Positions 1-7,811 of a DNA stretch of 64,000 bases are shown here, in pieces. A program made the translations under genes and the position numbers. The stretch is from Halarcobacter mediterraneus. Lineage in GTDB: Bacteria; Campylobacterota; Campylobacteria; Campylobacterales; Arcobacteraceae. The first letter of the stretch is position 1; the number at the start of each line of letters is the position of its first letter. The notes beneath the pieces were generated by a model. The model saw only the letters and a list, made by a program, of their open reading frames with translations. It was not told the DNA's origin and ran no database searches. The stretch spans positions 310,001 to 374,000 of the forward strand of contig NZ_NXIE01000002.1 of NCBI RefSeq assembly GCF_004116625.1. The letters are read 5' to 3'.

Positions 1-1
1 T

Positions 2-433
2 GAAGTTGTAGCAACAGTTCCAGGAACTGACGGAGCTAAAATGTCTAAATCATATGGAAATACAATTGATATGTTTGGAACAAAAAAAGGTGTTAAGAAA
101 CAAGTTATGTCAATCGTAACTGATTCAAAAGAGCTTGATGAACCAAAAGAGTGGGAGAACTGCAATATCTACAAACTTTGTGAACTATTTATGAACGATG
201 AAGAACTAAAAGATTTACAACAAAGATATGCAACTCCTGGTGAAGGTTATGGACATTTTAAATTAACTTTATTAGACAAGATTAATGAGCATTTTGCCCC
301 ATACCAAGAAAGAAGAGAACACTTAATAAATAATCCAAAAGAAGTAAAAGAGATTTTAGAATTTGGAGCAAGCAAAGCAAGAAAAATTGCAAGTGCTAAA
401 ATGGAGAAAATTAGATCAATCGTTGGTCTGTAA
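2..433 (+). CDS. trpS: Tryptophanyl-tRNA synthetase, C-terminal part (5' end outside window)
   Basis: This is the 3' end of a class I aminoacyl-tRNA synthetase that charges tRNA-Trp in the cytoplasm. The frame is open from base 2. The class I signature KMSKS lies at bases 41-55, preceded by PGTDGA as in TrpS, followed by GNTIDMFG and the helical anticodon-recognition region, which ends at IRSIVGL. The N-terminal HIGH half of the Rossmann fold lies upstream of the window. An ATG at 41 is the Met of KMSKS, not a start. Only 9 bases separate its stop from the next gene, so the two are probably co-transcribed. Confidence 0.95.
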   Translation, partial: EVVATVPGTDGAKMSKSYGNTIDMFGTKKGVKKQVMSIVTDSKELDEPKEWENCNIYKLCELFMNDEELKDLQQRYATPGEGYGHFKLTLLDKINEHFAPYQERREHLINNPKEVKEILEFGASKARKIASAKMEKIRSIVGL

Positions 434-442
434 GGAAAAAAT

Positions 443-1786
443 ATGATACCTGAAGTATTAGATATAGCAATTAAAGATATAGTTACTATAGATTCAAATA
501 AAACACTAGAAGAAGCAGTTAAGAAAATGGCAGCTTCAAATCTTAGGACAATTGTTATTGCTAGCTCTTCAGATTATCAAATTCTTACAACTTCACAACT
601 AATTGATTTTAAACTAGAAAGAGTAGACCACACAACTAAACTTAAAGATTTGGGATTAAAAAAAGTTAAAGTTATAAATAAAAACCTTAACTTAATTAAT
701 TTATTAAATCAAATAAATTCTACTGAAGAATATATGGTAATTGTAGATGAAAATAATAAACTAGAAGGAATTCTTTCTTATACTGATATAATCAATAATA
801 TTGACCCTCAAATGCTAATGGAAAGACAAACTCTTGGTAAACTTATTTTAAACTATCAAGCTGTATTTGCATATCAAGATTCGTCTGCACTTCATGCTGT
901 TAAACTTATAAAAAACAGTGGAAATGATGCTGTTATAATCAAAAATAATGATGAAAAAGCTGTAGGAATTTTTACTTCAAAAGATTTTATAAATCTTATT
1001 CACTTAGATTGTGATTTAACACAAAAGATTTCAAAATTTATGACAAGTCCTATTAAAACCCTAAAAGATCATTCTACAATTGCCGATGCTTTGGCTTTCA
1101 TTAGAAAACAAAAATTCAAAAGAATTATTATCGAAAACGATAAAGGTTATGTAACAGGTATAATTTCTCAAAAAGAGCTTTTAAGAATTGTTTATAATAA
1201 GTGGATAGAACTTATGAAAAAAGAAGGAAATAAAATCTCTAAAACAAATGAAGAACTGATTCAGACACAAACAGAGTTAGAAGAAATAGCCTCAACTGAC
1301 TATTTAACTAAAATATATAATAGACAAAAATTTGAATCATTTTTAGAGTATGAAATAAAAAAACTTGATAGATATGAAAATGGTTTATTTACTATTCTTT
1401 TAGTTGATATTGACCACTTTAAAAAGGTAAATGATTCATATGGACACCTTAAAGGAGACTCTGTATTACAAGACTTTGCCAAGATTTTAAATTTTTGTTC
1501 AAGACAAAGTGATGTTGTAGCTAGGTGGGGTGGAGAAGAATTTATAATACTACTTCCACACACTACCATCGAAGAAGCAATTTTAGTTGCAGAAAAAATC
1601 CGCTCAACAGTTGAAATACATGATTTTAGAGATAAACTTTCTTTAACTTGTTCTGTAGGAATTTCTCAATATCATAAAAATGATACAAAAAGAGAAATTT
1701 TTAATAGGGCAGATAATGCTTTGTATAAAGCAAAAGCCTCAGGAAGAAATAAAATTGAAATAGAAGTTTTAAGCTGTAACGTTTAA
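443..1786 (+). CDS. Diguanylate cyclase with four CBS motifs and GGDEF domain
   Basis: Predicted cytoplasmic enzyme making cyclic di-GMP from two GTP. Residues about 1-250 hold four CBS-like motifs (two Bateman modules) that in other proteins bind adenine nucleotides; a short helix (about 252-284) joins them to a GGDEF domain (about 285-445). The active-site loop is GGEEF at 363-367, and the inhibitory I-site RxxD (RQSD) is at 354-357, five residues before it as in product-inhibited cyclases. There are no membrane segments. Start ATG follows AAGGAAAAAAT. The direct link to trpS is not functionally explained. An adenylate-charge or SAM-type sensor input is inference. Confidence 0.9.
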   Translation: MIPEVLDIAIKDIVTIDSNKTLEEAVKKMAASNLRTIVIASSSDYQILTTSQLIDFKLERVDHTTKLKDLGLKKVKVINKNLNLINLLNQINSTEEYMVIVDENNKLEGILSYTDIINNIDPQMLMERQTLGKLILNYQAVFAYQDSSALHAVKLIKNSGNDAVIIKNNDEKAVGIFTSKDFINLIHLDCDLTQKISKFMTSPIKTLKDHSTIADALAFIRKQKFKRIIIENDKGYVTGIISQKELLRIVYNKWIELMKKEGNKISKTNEELIQTQTELEEIASTDYLTKIYNRQKFESFLEYEIKKLDRYENGLFTILLVDIDHFKKVNDSYGHLKGDSVLQDFAKILNFCSRQSDVVARWGGEEFIILLPHTTIEEAILVAEKIRSTVEIHDFRDKLSLTCSVGISQYHKNDTKREIFNRADNALYKAKASGRNKIEIEVLSCNV

Positions 1787-1796
1787 CTTCTATTTC
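1757..1796. terminator. Bidirectional terminator embedded in two convergent gene ends
   Basis: Perfect 12-bp inverted repeat: arm 1757-1768, arm 1785-1796, 16-nt loop. It covers the last codons of the diguanylate cyclase and the stop codon of the convergent methyltransferase, which are only 3 bases apart. T-rich sequence follows on both strands. Confidence 0.65.
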
Positions 1797-2485
1797 TTAC
1801 AGATATAAATTTGCTTATCAGCTTTTTCATCACTATGAAGATTAAAATCTCTTAATTCTTCAAGCTCAAAGCCAACTTTCTTTAGCATTTTTTTTAGTCT
1901 ATCTTTACTATGATAATATTGGGTTATAAAATCACTTTCTTTTTTAAAATTGTTATCTTCTAACTTAGTAAATAAAGTCAAATCAGTAACTAACTTTTCA
2001 TCTTCATAAGTAGCATCAATTGCAATAAACTTCTCATCAGAATCTATAGTTATACAACCTTGTGCTATTTCTTCAAAACCATAAAGAGTATTTACATCAA
2101 ATATAAAATATCCCTTTTCATTTAAAACTTTATAAATATTTTCAAAAAATTCTTTTAAACCATCTTTGGGAATATAATTTATTACATCAAAAATAGCAGT
2201 TGCACAATCATATTTTTCTTTTATATCTTTTAAATCAAGACAAGCAACATTTTCCAAAGCTCTTTGTTTACAAGCTTCAATTTGCTCATTACTTAAATCT
2301 ATTCCAAAAGCTTTTTTATCATTTAAATTAAGGCTCTCTACAAAAAAACCTTGCCCACAACCTACATCTAAAATATTGTCTAATTCTTTATGAAAAACAA
2401 TAGACATAAACTCATTATGTAAATTATAAACCTCATCTTGAAAATCTAAATAAGGTTCAATTTTAGAATATAGATTTAATCCCAT
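1790..2485 (-). CDS. Class I SAM-dependent methyltransferase
   Basis: 231 aa with the class I Rossmann methyltransferase motif I DVGCGQG at about residues 40-46, a motif II-like acidic strand end (FGIDLS) and the IFDVINY motif. The family transfers a methyl group from S-adenosylmethionine, but the substrate cannot be read from sequence. It is the last gene of the leftward unit 110-aa unknown, coaX, hisG, methyltransferase, and its start overlaps the end of hisG by 10 bases, so translational coupling is likely. A link to histidine or CoA synthesis is not implied by the fold. Confidence 0.85.
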   Translation of the reverse strand: MGLNLYSKIEPYLDFQDEVYNLHNEFMSIVFHKELDNILDVGCGQGFFVESLNLNDKKAFGIDLSNEQIEACKQRALENVACLDLKDIKEKYDCATAIFDVINYIPKDGLKEFFENIYKVLNEKGYFIFDVNTLYGFEEIAQGCITIDSDEKFIAIDATYEDEKLVTDLTLFTKLEDNNFKKESDFITQYYHSKDRLKKMLKKVGFELEELRDFNLHSDEKADKQIYICKK

Positions 2486-3093
2486 TGAAGTACAGCTTCT
2501 ATCTTTTCTTTTAAATCGAAAATTACATCTTTTTTAGCATAATAAGCATTTTTATTTGCAATTAAGTGTGCAGAACTTTCCATAATAGTAGGTCCTACCT
2601 CTAAACCATTTTGCTTCATTGTTGCACCTGTTTCAACAATATCAACAATACAATCTGCAAGATTTACTAAAGGTGCTAATTCAATAGAACCATATAGTTT
2701 AATAATATCAACAGCCATTGCTTTTTCTTCAAAATATCTTTTTGCTATTTTTTCATGTTTTGTTGCAACTGTAATTTTACTTTTTGTCATATCAAGTTCT
2801 TGACCTTTTATAAGTCCAAAAGCAACCTTACAACGACCTAATTGTAAATCAAGAAGTTTGATTAAATCATATTCTTTTTCTTCTAGTACATCAAGTCCTA
2901 CTACACCTAAATCAGCTGCTCCATGCATTACATATGTTGGAACATCTTGATTTCTTACATTTAAAAATCTAAATCCTGCTTTTTCTAAAATAAGCTTTCT
3001 ATCTTCAAAAACAAACTCTTCATCAAAAGCTTTTTCAAACTTATCAAGAGTATCTTTTGCAATTCTTCCTTTAGGTAATGCAATCGTTAGCAT
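2476..3093 (-). CDS. hisG: ATP phosphoribosyltransferase, short form
   Basis: First enzyme of histidine synthesis: ATP + PRPP gives phosphoribosyl-ATP. The protein begins MLTIALPKGRIAKDTL, and carries the PRPP-binding stretch IVDIVETGATMK near residue 150. At 205 aa it is the short (HisG-S) form, without the C-terminal ACT-like regulatory domain of the about 290-300 aa long form. Family knowledge says HisG-S works in a hetero-octamer with HisZ, which should be encoded elsewhere. It overlaps coaX upstream by 23 bases and the methyltransferase downstream by 10 bases. Confidence 0.93.
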   Translation of the reverse strand: MLTIALPKGRIAKDTLDKFEKAFDEEFVFEDRKLILEKAGFRFLNVRNQDVPTYVMHGAADLGVVGLDVLEEKEYDLIKLLDLQLGRCKVAFGLIKGQELDMTKSKITVATKHEKIAKRYFEEKAMAVDIIKLYGSIELAPLVNLADCIVDIVETGATMKQNGLEVGPTIMESSAHLIANKNAYYAKKDVIFDLKEKIEAVLQWD

Positions 3094-3697
3094 TAATTAT
3101 CCTTCTCATATTTTCAAAAATTATATCTTTTTTATAAATGCTATTATCAAAAAACTTACTTAAAAGTTCCCCATCTCCACCAGTAAAAGTGAGTTGCTTT
3201 TTTTTACTTACTTTTTTTATTGGTTCTATAATTGATTTTAATATAGCATATGATATTGCATCTTTTGTACAAAGGGGGATTTTATCTAAATTTACCTTTG
3301 TATTTAAGTCAAACTGTAACTTATGTGAAATTTGAGGATAAATCTCTTTATAAGCCTTTAATCCTGGTAAAATAAATCCACCTTTATGCTTGCCTTTTTT
3401 TATGATATCTACTGTAATTGCACTTCCTGCATCAACTAGTATTCCATCTTCAATGAAACAACAAGCAATTTTTCTATCTAAACCCATTCCAACATATTTA
3501 GTTTTAAAGTCGATATATGGTTCTAAATCAACAATATCCTCATTTGTTAATTTTAACTTTGCAGTTGCATTATCATTTACAGAAACATAATATATTTTTT
3601 CTTCAAAATCTGGGATAGAAGAACTTAATAAATATTTTTGTTCCTTTCCATCAATATTAAAGTGAAAAGTTGTATTTCCAATATCACATAAAATCAA
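3071..3697 (-). CDS. coaX: Type III pantothenate kinase
   Basis: Phosphorylates pantothenate in the first step of coenzyme A synthesis. Visible motifs are the N-terminal phosphate-binding DIGNTTF (residues 5-11), the GMGLDR substrate segment and the DAGSAITVD motif of the ASKHA fold, then GGFILPG. At 208 aa it is short compared with many CoaX proteins (about 250 aa), like H. pylori CoaX as I recall it. It overlaps the upstream 110-aa gene by 14 bases and hisG by 23 bases. Confidence 0.93.
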   Translation of the reverse strand: MILCDIGNTTFHFNIDGKEQKYLLSSSIPDFEEKIYYVSVNDNATAKLKLTNEDIVDLEPYIDFKTKYVGMGLDRKIACCFIEDGILVDAGSAITVDIIKKGKHKGGFILPGLKAYKEIYPQISHKLQFDLNTKVNLDKIPLCTKDAISYAILKSIIEPIKKVSKKKQLTFTGGDGELLSKFFDNSIYKKDIIFENMRRIINANDCIT

Positions 3698-4016
3698 CTC
3701 GAACTCTCCACTTATTATCTTCTAATAATTTTTTAGCCTTTGAGCATAAAGCAGAACTTATAAGTAACTCTTTTTTCTTAAAGTTATGCTCTTTGTATTG
3801 TGATAATTGAGATTCTAATAACATCAAGTCTTCTGCATTTTTCCTTATAAATCTACTTTTTGAGTCAACTATAAAAATCGCATAATAATCTCTATTTGTA
3901 GCCGTTGCCACATAAATTTTTATTTTCTTTCTACTTTTTAACTCTTTTGGACTAACTTCTTCTATTTCTTTAAATAAAATCTCTTTATCTAAATAATATT
4001 TTGTTAAATCTTTCAA
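3684..4016 (-). CDS. Conserved-type hypothetical protein upstream of coaX
   Basis: 110 aa, lysine-rich and soluble, with no membrane segment or signal peptide. A central strand pattern (KIYVATATNRDYYAIFIVD, residues about 32-50) is followed by amphipathic helices and a charged C-terminus. I recognise no family. Codon use resembles its neighbours and it leads the leftward unit with coaX and hisG, overlapping coaX by 14 bases, which supports it being a real gene. Function unknown. Confidence 0.65.
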   Translation of the reverse strand: MKDLTKYYLDKEILFKEIEEVSPKELKSRKKIKIYVATATNRDYYAIFIVDSKSRFIRKNAEDLMLLESQLSQYKEHNFKKKELLISSALCSKAKKLLEDNKWRVRVDFM

Positions 4017-4113
4017 AACTTCCCTTGTATTTAATATTTCCTATTATATATAAACATTAGTTAGTATTTAGTAAACCTTTTACTATTAAGCTAAAGTGTA
4101 ATGAAAAAAGAAG

Positions 4114-4119
4114 TATAAT
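4114..4119 (+). promoter_or_regulatory. Putative -10 element for gshB
   Basis: TATAAT, 33 bases before the gshB ATG, in AT-rich DNA without a recognisable -35, as is normal for sigma-70 promoters in this phylum. The start codon is preceded by AAGAAGGATTATAAA. Confidence 0.5.
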
Positions 4120-4151
4120 ATTAAAACTAAATTATAAAGAAGGATTATAAA

Positions 4152-5183
4152 ATGCATGTAGCATTTATTATTGAACATTGGGATAATATTGAACCTCTAA
4201 AAAGTACAACTCTTGCAATCATAAAAGAGTGTATGCAAAGAGGACACAAAGTCTCTATTTTATATACAAATGATTTAACAGTAAGAAATAATATTGTTCA
4301 TGGCTTTGCTAAGACTTTAATATTTGAAGAAAAAATTCCAGAATCAATAACATCATTTTATAAAAAGTGCGATTTTCAAATTAAATTAAAAGCACTACAT
4401 GCTTTTGATTGTATTATGATTAGAAAAGATCCTCCTATTTCTCCAATAGTTTTTAACTTTTTAGATTCAGTAAAAGATGAAACAATAATTATTAATGATG
4501 TAGATGGAATTAGAAAAGCTAATAATAAGCTTTATACAACAACTTTCCATGATCCTACAAATAGCTATCTTCCTAAAACTCACGTTTCAGGTAGTAAAAA
4601 ATATATAAAAAAAATAATTGAAGAGTCTCATGAAGAAAAAATGATTTTAAAACCTCTTGATGGTTCAGGTGGTAGAGGTGTAATTGTATTAGAAAAAAAT
4701 GCAAAATCAAATATAAACTCACTCCTTGATTTTTATATTGATAGTTCAGGAGAAAATTATGTTATCTTACAAGAGTATATTCATGGGGCTCAAGATGGTG
4801 ATGTAAGAGTAATGATGTTAAATGGAAAAGCAATTGGAGCATACCATAGAAAACCAGCAGAAGGAGAAGTTAGAGCAAATATCCAAGCTGGAGGAACAGC
4901 CCATAAATATACTTTAACAGACTCACAAAAAAGAATTTGTGAAAAAGTAGGAAAAAAACTTTTATCTGATGGTATTTATTTTGCAGGACTTGATATGATT
5001 GGAGATAAAATTTTAGAAGTAAATGTTTTAAATCCAGGAGGAATCACAAATATAAATAAACTTTCAAAAGTAAAACTTCATAAAAATGTAGTTGATTTTT
5101 TAGAAGAAAAAGTTCATGAAAAAGTTGAAAAAAGAGCTGAATTAGAATACTTACTTAAAAGACTAAGTGAACTAAGAGAATAA
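4152..5183 (+). CDS. gshB: Glutathione synthetase-like ATP-grasp ligase
   Basis: 343-aa ATP-grasp protein resembling prokaryotic glutathione synthetase (gamma-glutamylcysteine + glycine + ATP). Seen: the ATP-grasp glycine loop DGSGGRGV (about 173-180), GDVRVMMLNGKAIGAYHRKP followed by EVRANIQAGGTA (the FRANI/AGG region of GshB), and the metal-binding end EVNVLNPGG. The N-terminal domain starts HVAFIIEHWDNI and has no signal peptide. It stands alone between divergent and convergent genes; I see no gshA nearby. A ligase using another peptide-like substrate is possible because the N-terminus is less typical. Confidence 0.8.
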   Translation: MHVAFIIEHWDNIEPLKSTTLAIIKECMQRGHKVSILYTNDLTVRNNIVHGFAKTLIFEEKIPESITSFYKKCDFQIKLKALHAFDCIMIRKDPPISPIVFNFLDSVKDETIIINDVDGIRKANNKLYTTTFHDPTNSYLPKTHVSGSKKYIKKIIEESHEEKMILKPLDGSGGRGVIVLEKNAKSNINSLLDFYIDSSGENYVILQEYIHGAQDGDVRVMMLNGKAIGAYHRKPAEGEVRANIQAGGTAHKYTLTDSQKRICEKVGKKLLSDGIYFAGLDMIGDKILEVNVLNPGGITNINKLSKVKLHKNVVDFLEEKVHEKVEKRAELEYLLKRLSELRE

Positions 5184-5202
5184 AAGAGTCTTTTCTTTTA
5201 TT
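5179..5202. terminator. Weak bidirectional terminator
   Basis: 9-bp AT-rich inverted repeat (5179-5187 with 5194-5202) overlapping the gshB stop codon and the end of the convergent 58-aa gene. Being AT-rich it could be chance. Confidence 0.4.
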
Positions 5203-5374
5203 TCTTTTGAAATATTTTATCTGCTAATTTTGCTAAATCTAATTGAGATAATTTTAATGTCTTTTTTGATAATTCACTAATAGTTAATTTATTTTCTATC
5301 ATAATCTGTGCTGCTTTATTAAAATCCTCTTCTTTTTTTATAGCTAAGACAATTTTATTAATTATGGGATTCAT
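5198..5374 (-). CDS. Small protein (58 aa), tandem paralogue of the next upstream gene
   Basis: ATG at 5374, stop at 5198, 58 aa, starting MNPIINKIVLAIKKEEDF. It aligns along its whole length with the C-terminal two thirds of the 76-aa protein encoded just upstream: NPIINKIV with NINIIVFNI, DFNKAAQIMIENK with DFTTAAKMMKENN, and LAKLADKIFQKK with FIKLADILIQSK. The start lies 4 bases after the upstream stop, so they are almost certainly co-transcribed. The predicted structure is all-helical and soluble. No family is recognised; the similarity to its neighbour is the main evidence that it is real. Confidence 0.7.
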   Translation of the reverse strand: MNPIINKIVLAIKKEEDFNKAAQIMIENKLTISELSKKTLKLSQLDLAKLADKIFQKK

Positions 5375-5378
5375 TAAT

Positions 5379-5609
5379 CTATTTACCTTTACTCTGAATA
5401 AGAATATCTGCTAACTTTATAAAATCAATAAAAGATAGTCTAATAGTTCTTGAAGCAATATCCTCTAACTTAATATTATTTTCTTTCATCATTTTAGCAG
5501 CTGTAGTAAAATCATGGGCATATTTAATTTTATTAATAATATTAAATACTATTATATTAATAGGGTTTTCTTCTTTAAAGTTTTTTATCTCATCAAAATA
5601 TTCTGCCAT
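5379..5609 (-). CDS. Small helical hypothetical protein (76 aa)
   Basis: 76 aa, soluble, probably three or four short helices, with no Cys and no signal peptide. Residues about 16-76 match the 58-aa protein encoded immediately downstream, so the pair arose by tandem duplication. The extra N-terminal 17 residues (MAEYFDEIKNFKEENPI) are acidic. The gene is preceded by a 200-base spacer shared with the divergent gene at 5813. Size and charge would suit a small regulator or antitoxin, but nothing in the sequence shows that. Confidence 0.65.
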   Translation of the reverse strand: MAEYFDEIKNFKEENPINIIVFNIINKIKYAHDFTTAAKMMKENNIKLEDIASRTIRLSFIDFIKLADILIQSKGK

Positions 5610-5709
5610 TGCAAAAATTCCAAAATAATTTAATTTTTATAATTATAAACTATAAATTAATGAAAATATATAAAAATATCCTTAAGCCAAAATTACATTT
5701 TACTACTAT

Positions 5710-5724
5710 GCCTATCTAATAGGC
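5710..5724. other. Small perfect hairpin in divergent spacer
   Basis: The 203-base spacer 5610-5812 has no gene that I can find. Its only notable structure is a 6-bp perfect stem, GCCTAT / ATAGGC, with a 3-base loop. It could be an operator or a short transcript terminator for either flanking unit. Confidence 0.3.
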
Positions 5725-5812
5725 TTTACATTCAATTTTATTTTTTATATTTTTTAATGATTACATTATAAAAATTACTATAAAATTTCAAAAAATAAGA
5801 GGAAAATCTACA

Positions 5813-6556
5813 ATGAAATATTTTTTACTAATAATTCTTTTAATCTTTTCAACTAAAAATCTTTTTGCAAAAGAAAAAATTATTGCAAAAATCCCAGAAG
5901 CTTCAGGAATAGTATATTCACAAAAAAGTAATACACTTTTTGTAGTAAATGATGAAGGTTCAATTTATGAAATTACTTTAGAAGGTAGATTATTAAGAGA
6001 AAAAAAATTAGGTGATTTTGATTTAGAAGCTATAACAATTGATGAAGAAAATAATAGATTATTAGTAGCAAATGAAAAAAAAGATGAAATTATAATTTTA
6101 AATTTAAAAAAATTTTCAATAATAAAACAGATGAAAATAAAAGGCAAGTATAAAGGTAATAAAATAATAAAAAAAGGAAAAGATGGAATAGAAGGACTTA
6201 CTTTATATAAAAATAAAATCTATGCCTCAAACCAATCAAATAAGCCCTACCCAAAAGAAGACTCTTCTGTTATTGTTATTTTAGATTATAAAGATAAAAA
6301 GAAACTCGAAATAAAAGATATAATAGACCATGGATACAAAGATATTGCTGGACTTTGTTTTTATAAAGATTACTTGTATTTAGTAAGTGACAAAGGAAAT
6401 CTACTAATAAAATATGATATAAAGTTAAAGAAAGTAATAAAAGAATATAAACTATCTAAAAAGTATGCACAAGAAGGAATTACTTTTGATAAACACAATA
6501 ACCTTTATATAGCAGATGATAAAGGTAAAATAATAAAGATGAAATTTAATGAGTAA
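5813..6556 (+). CDS. Exported SdiA-regulated-type beta-propeller protein
   Basis: 247 aa. The N-terminus MKYFLLIILLIFSTKNLFAKE is a signal peptide with likely cleavage after FA (residue about 19), so the mature protein is periplasmic. The rest shows repeats typical of the SdiA-regulated / esterase-like-phytase propeller family: PEASGIVYS, LFVVNDEGSIYEI, FDLEAITID, GIEGLTLY, QEGITFDK. The biochemical role of the family is poorly known; the SdiA-regulated name comes from distant enterobacterial relatives and should not be read as quorum sensing here. Its end overlaps the next gene by 8 bases, suggesting coupling to the exporter. Confidence 0.75.
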   Translation: MKYFLLIILLIFSTKNLFAKEKIIAKIPEASGIVYSQKSNTLFVVNDEGSIYEITLEGRLLREKKLGDFDLEAITIDEENNRLLVANEKKDEIIILNLKKFSIIKQMKIKGKYKGNKIIKKGKDGIEGLTLYKNKIYASNQSNKPYPKEDSSVIVILDYKDKKKLEIKDIIDHGYKDIAGLCFYKDYLYLVSDKGNLLIKYDIKLKKVIKEYKLSKKYAQEGITFDKHNNLYIADDKGKIIKMKFNE

Positions 6557-7331
6557 AGCATTAAGCTATGAAGAACAAACAAAAATAACTCGAGCTATAA
6601 TTAAAGCAGCTGTTTTAATGCTTGAATTTGGAGCAGAAAGTAAGCTTATAGAAGATATAGCAAAAAGATTAGGTACTGCATTAGGAGTCAGTTCTGTAGA
6701 AGTATCTTTAATCCCCTCAGCAATTGTTTTAACAACTCTAAGTAATAAACAAACACAATCAGTGACAACAACAAGAAGAGCACATCATAAACCAATAAAT
6801 ATGTCAATTGTTTGTGATGTTCAAAAAATGTGTATTGAAGTTGAAAAAAATAAAAAAAATGTAGACTTTGTTTTTCAAACGATAAAAAACATTAGACCAA
6901 ATCATTATAATAAGTGGCTAGTAGTTTTTATGGTTGGTTTATCTTGTGCTTGCTTTGCTTATCTTTATGGAAGTGATATAAATGGTTTTATTATAACTTT
7001 TCTAGCTGCTAGCGTAGGCATGTATATTAGACAAGTTCTTGCAAGAAAAAAGTTTGTTTTAATAATAAGTTTTATAAGCACTGCATTTGTTGCTACTTTG
7101 ATTGCAAGTTTATCTGAAACCTTTAATCTAAGTACTACTCCAAATATCGTAATGTCAGCAAGTGTTATCTTACTAGCTCCAGGTTTTCCTTTTGTTAATT
7201 CTGTGCTTGATGCTGTAAAAGGTTATTTATCAATGGGTTGGGGACGATGGATGCAAGCACTTTTACTAAGTATTGCCACATCAATTGGTATTATTTTAGC
7301 TTTTGCTTTACTAAATGTAAAAGGTTGGTAA
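6549..7331 (+). CDS. ThrE/YjjP-family exporter, large subunit
   Basis: 260 aa, with an N-terminal soluble DUF1212-type domain (residues about 1-115; LEFGAESKLIEDIAKRLG, SLIPSAIVLT) followed by about five transmembrane helices. In the ThrE family one chain holds both halves; here the second half is a separate gene 1 base downstream. E. coli YjjP (about 256 aa) and YjjB (about 157 aa) have the same split, and that pair has been implicated in succinate export. Substrate here may be succinate, threonine/serine or another small acid; unresolved. Confidence 0.85.
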   Translation: MSKALSYEEQTKITRAIIKAAVLMLEFGAESKLIEDIAKRLGTALGVSSVEVSLIPSAIVLTTLSNKQTQSVTTTRRAHHKPINMSIVCDVQKMCIEVEKNKKNVDFVFQTIKNIRPNHYNKWLVVFMVGLSCACFAYLYGSDINGFIITFLAASVGMYIRQVLARKKFVLIISFISTAFVATLIASLSETFNLSTTPNIVMSASVILLAPGFPFVNSVLDAVKGYLSMGWGRWMQALLLSIATSIGIILAFALLNVKGW

Positions 7332-7802
7332 ATGGAAGATATAATTATTAAATATTTACTAAATGCTATTTTTTCAGCAATTCCTGCTGTGGGTTTTGCA
7401 ATGGTTTTTAATGTACCTTCATCTGCATTAAAATTTTGTGCTTTAGGTGGAGCAATAGCTTATACAACAAGATATGCTTTAATGGACTTTAATATACCAA
7501 TAGAACTTGCAACTTTTTTAGCTTCAACCTTAGTAGGAGTTGTTGCTTTATATTGGTCAAGAAAATATATAATTCCAAGACCTGTGTATACTATTGCTTC
7601 TATTATTCCTTTACTTCCAGGGACTTACGCTTTTACAGCAATTATAAATTTAATTCAAATGGATGTTCAAGGGGTAAGCCCTGAACTAATAACTGTTTTT
7701 ATTGATAATGGATTAAAAGCTGTAATTATTTTAAGTGGTATAGGTTTTGGACTTGCATTACCTTCACTGTTTTTTATGCGATACAATAGACCAATAATCT
7801 AA
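7332..7802 (+). CDS. ThrE/YjjB-family exporter, small subunit
   Basis: 156 aa, about four or five transmembrane helices, matching the DUF3815 (ThrE_2/YjjB) half of the exporter: FAMVFNVPSSALKFCALGGAIAYTTRY, RKYIIPRPVYTIASIIPLLPGTYAF. The ATG directly follows the stop codon of the large subunit, so a stoichiometric complex in the inner membrane is likely. It converges with the DUF815 gene after 9 bases; no clear terminator is seen between them. Confidence 0.85.
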   Translation: MEDIIIKYLLNAIFSAIPAVGFAMVFNVPSSALKFCALGGAIAYTTRYALMDFNIPIELATFLASTLVGVVALYWSRKYIIPRPVYTIASIIPLLPGTYAFTAIINLIQMDVQGVSPELITVFIDNGLKAVIILSGIGFGLALPSLFFMRYNRPII

Positions 7803-7811
7803 AATTAATTC

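Noticed and set aside
5610-5812. Possible small RNA in the spacer around the GCCTAT hairpin
   Set aside because: One 6-bp hairpin without a clear promoter and T tail is not enough to call an RNA gene.
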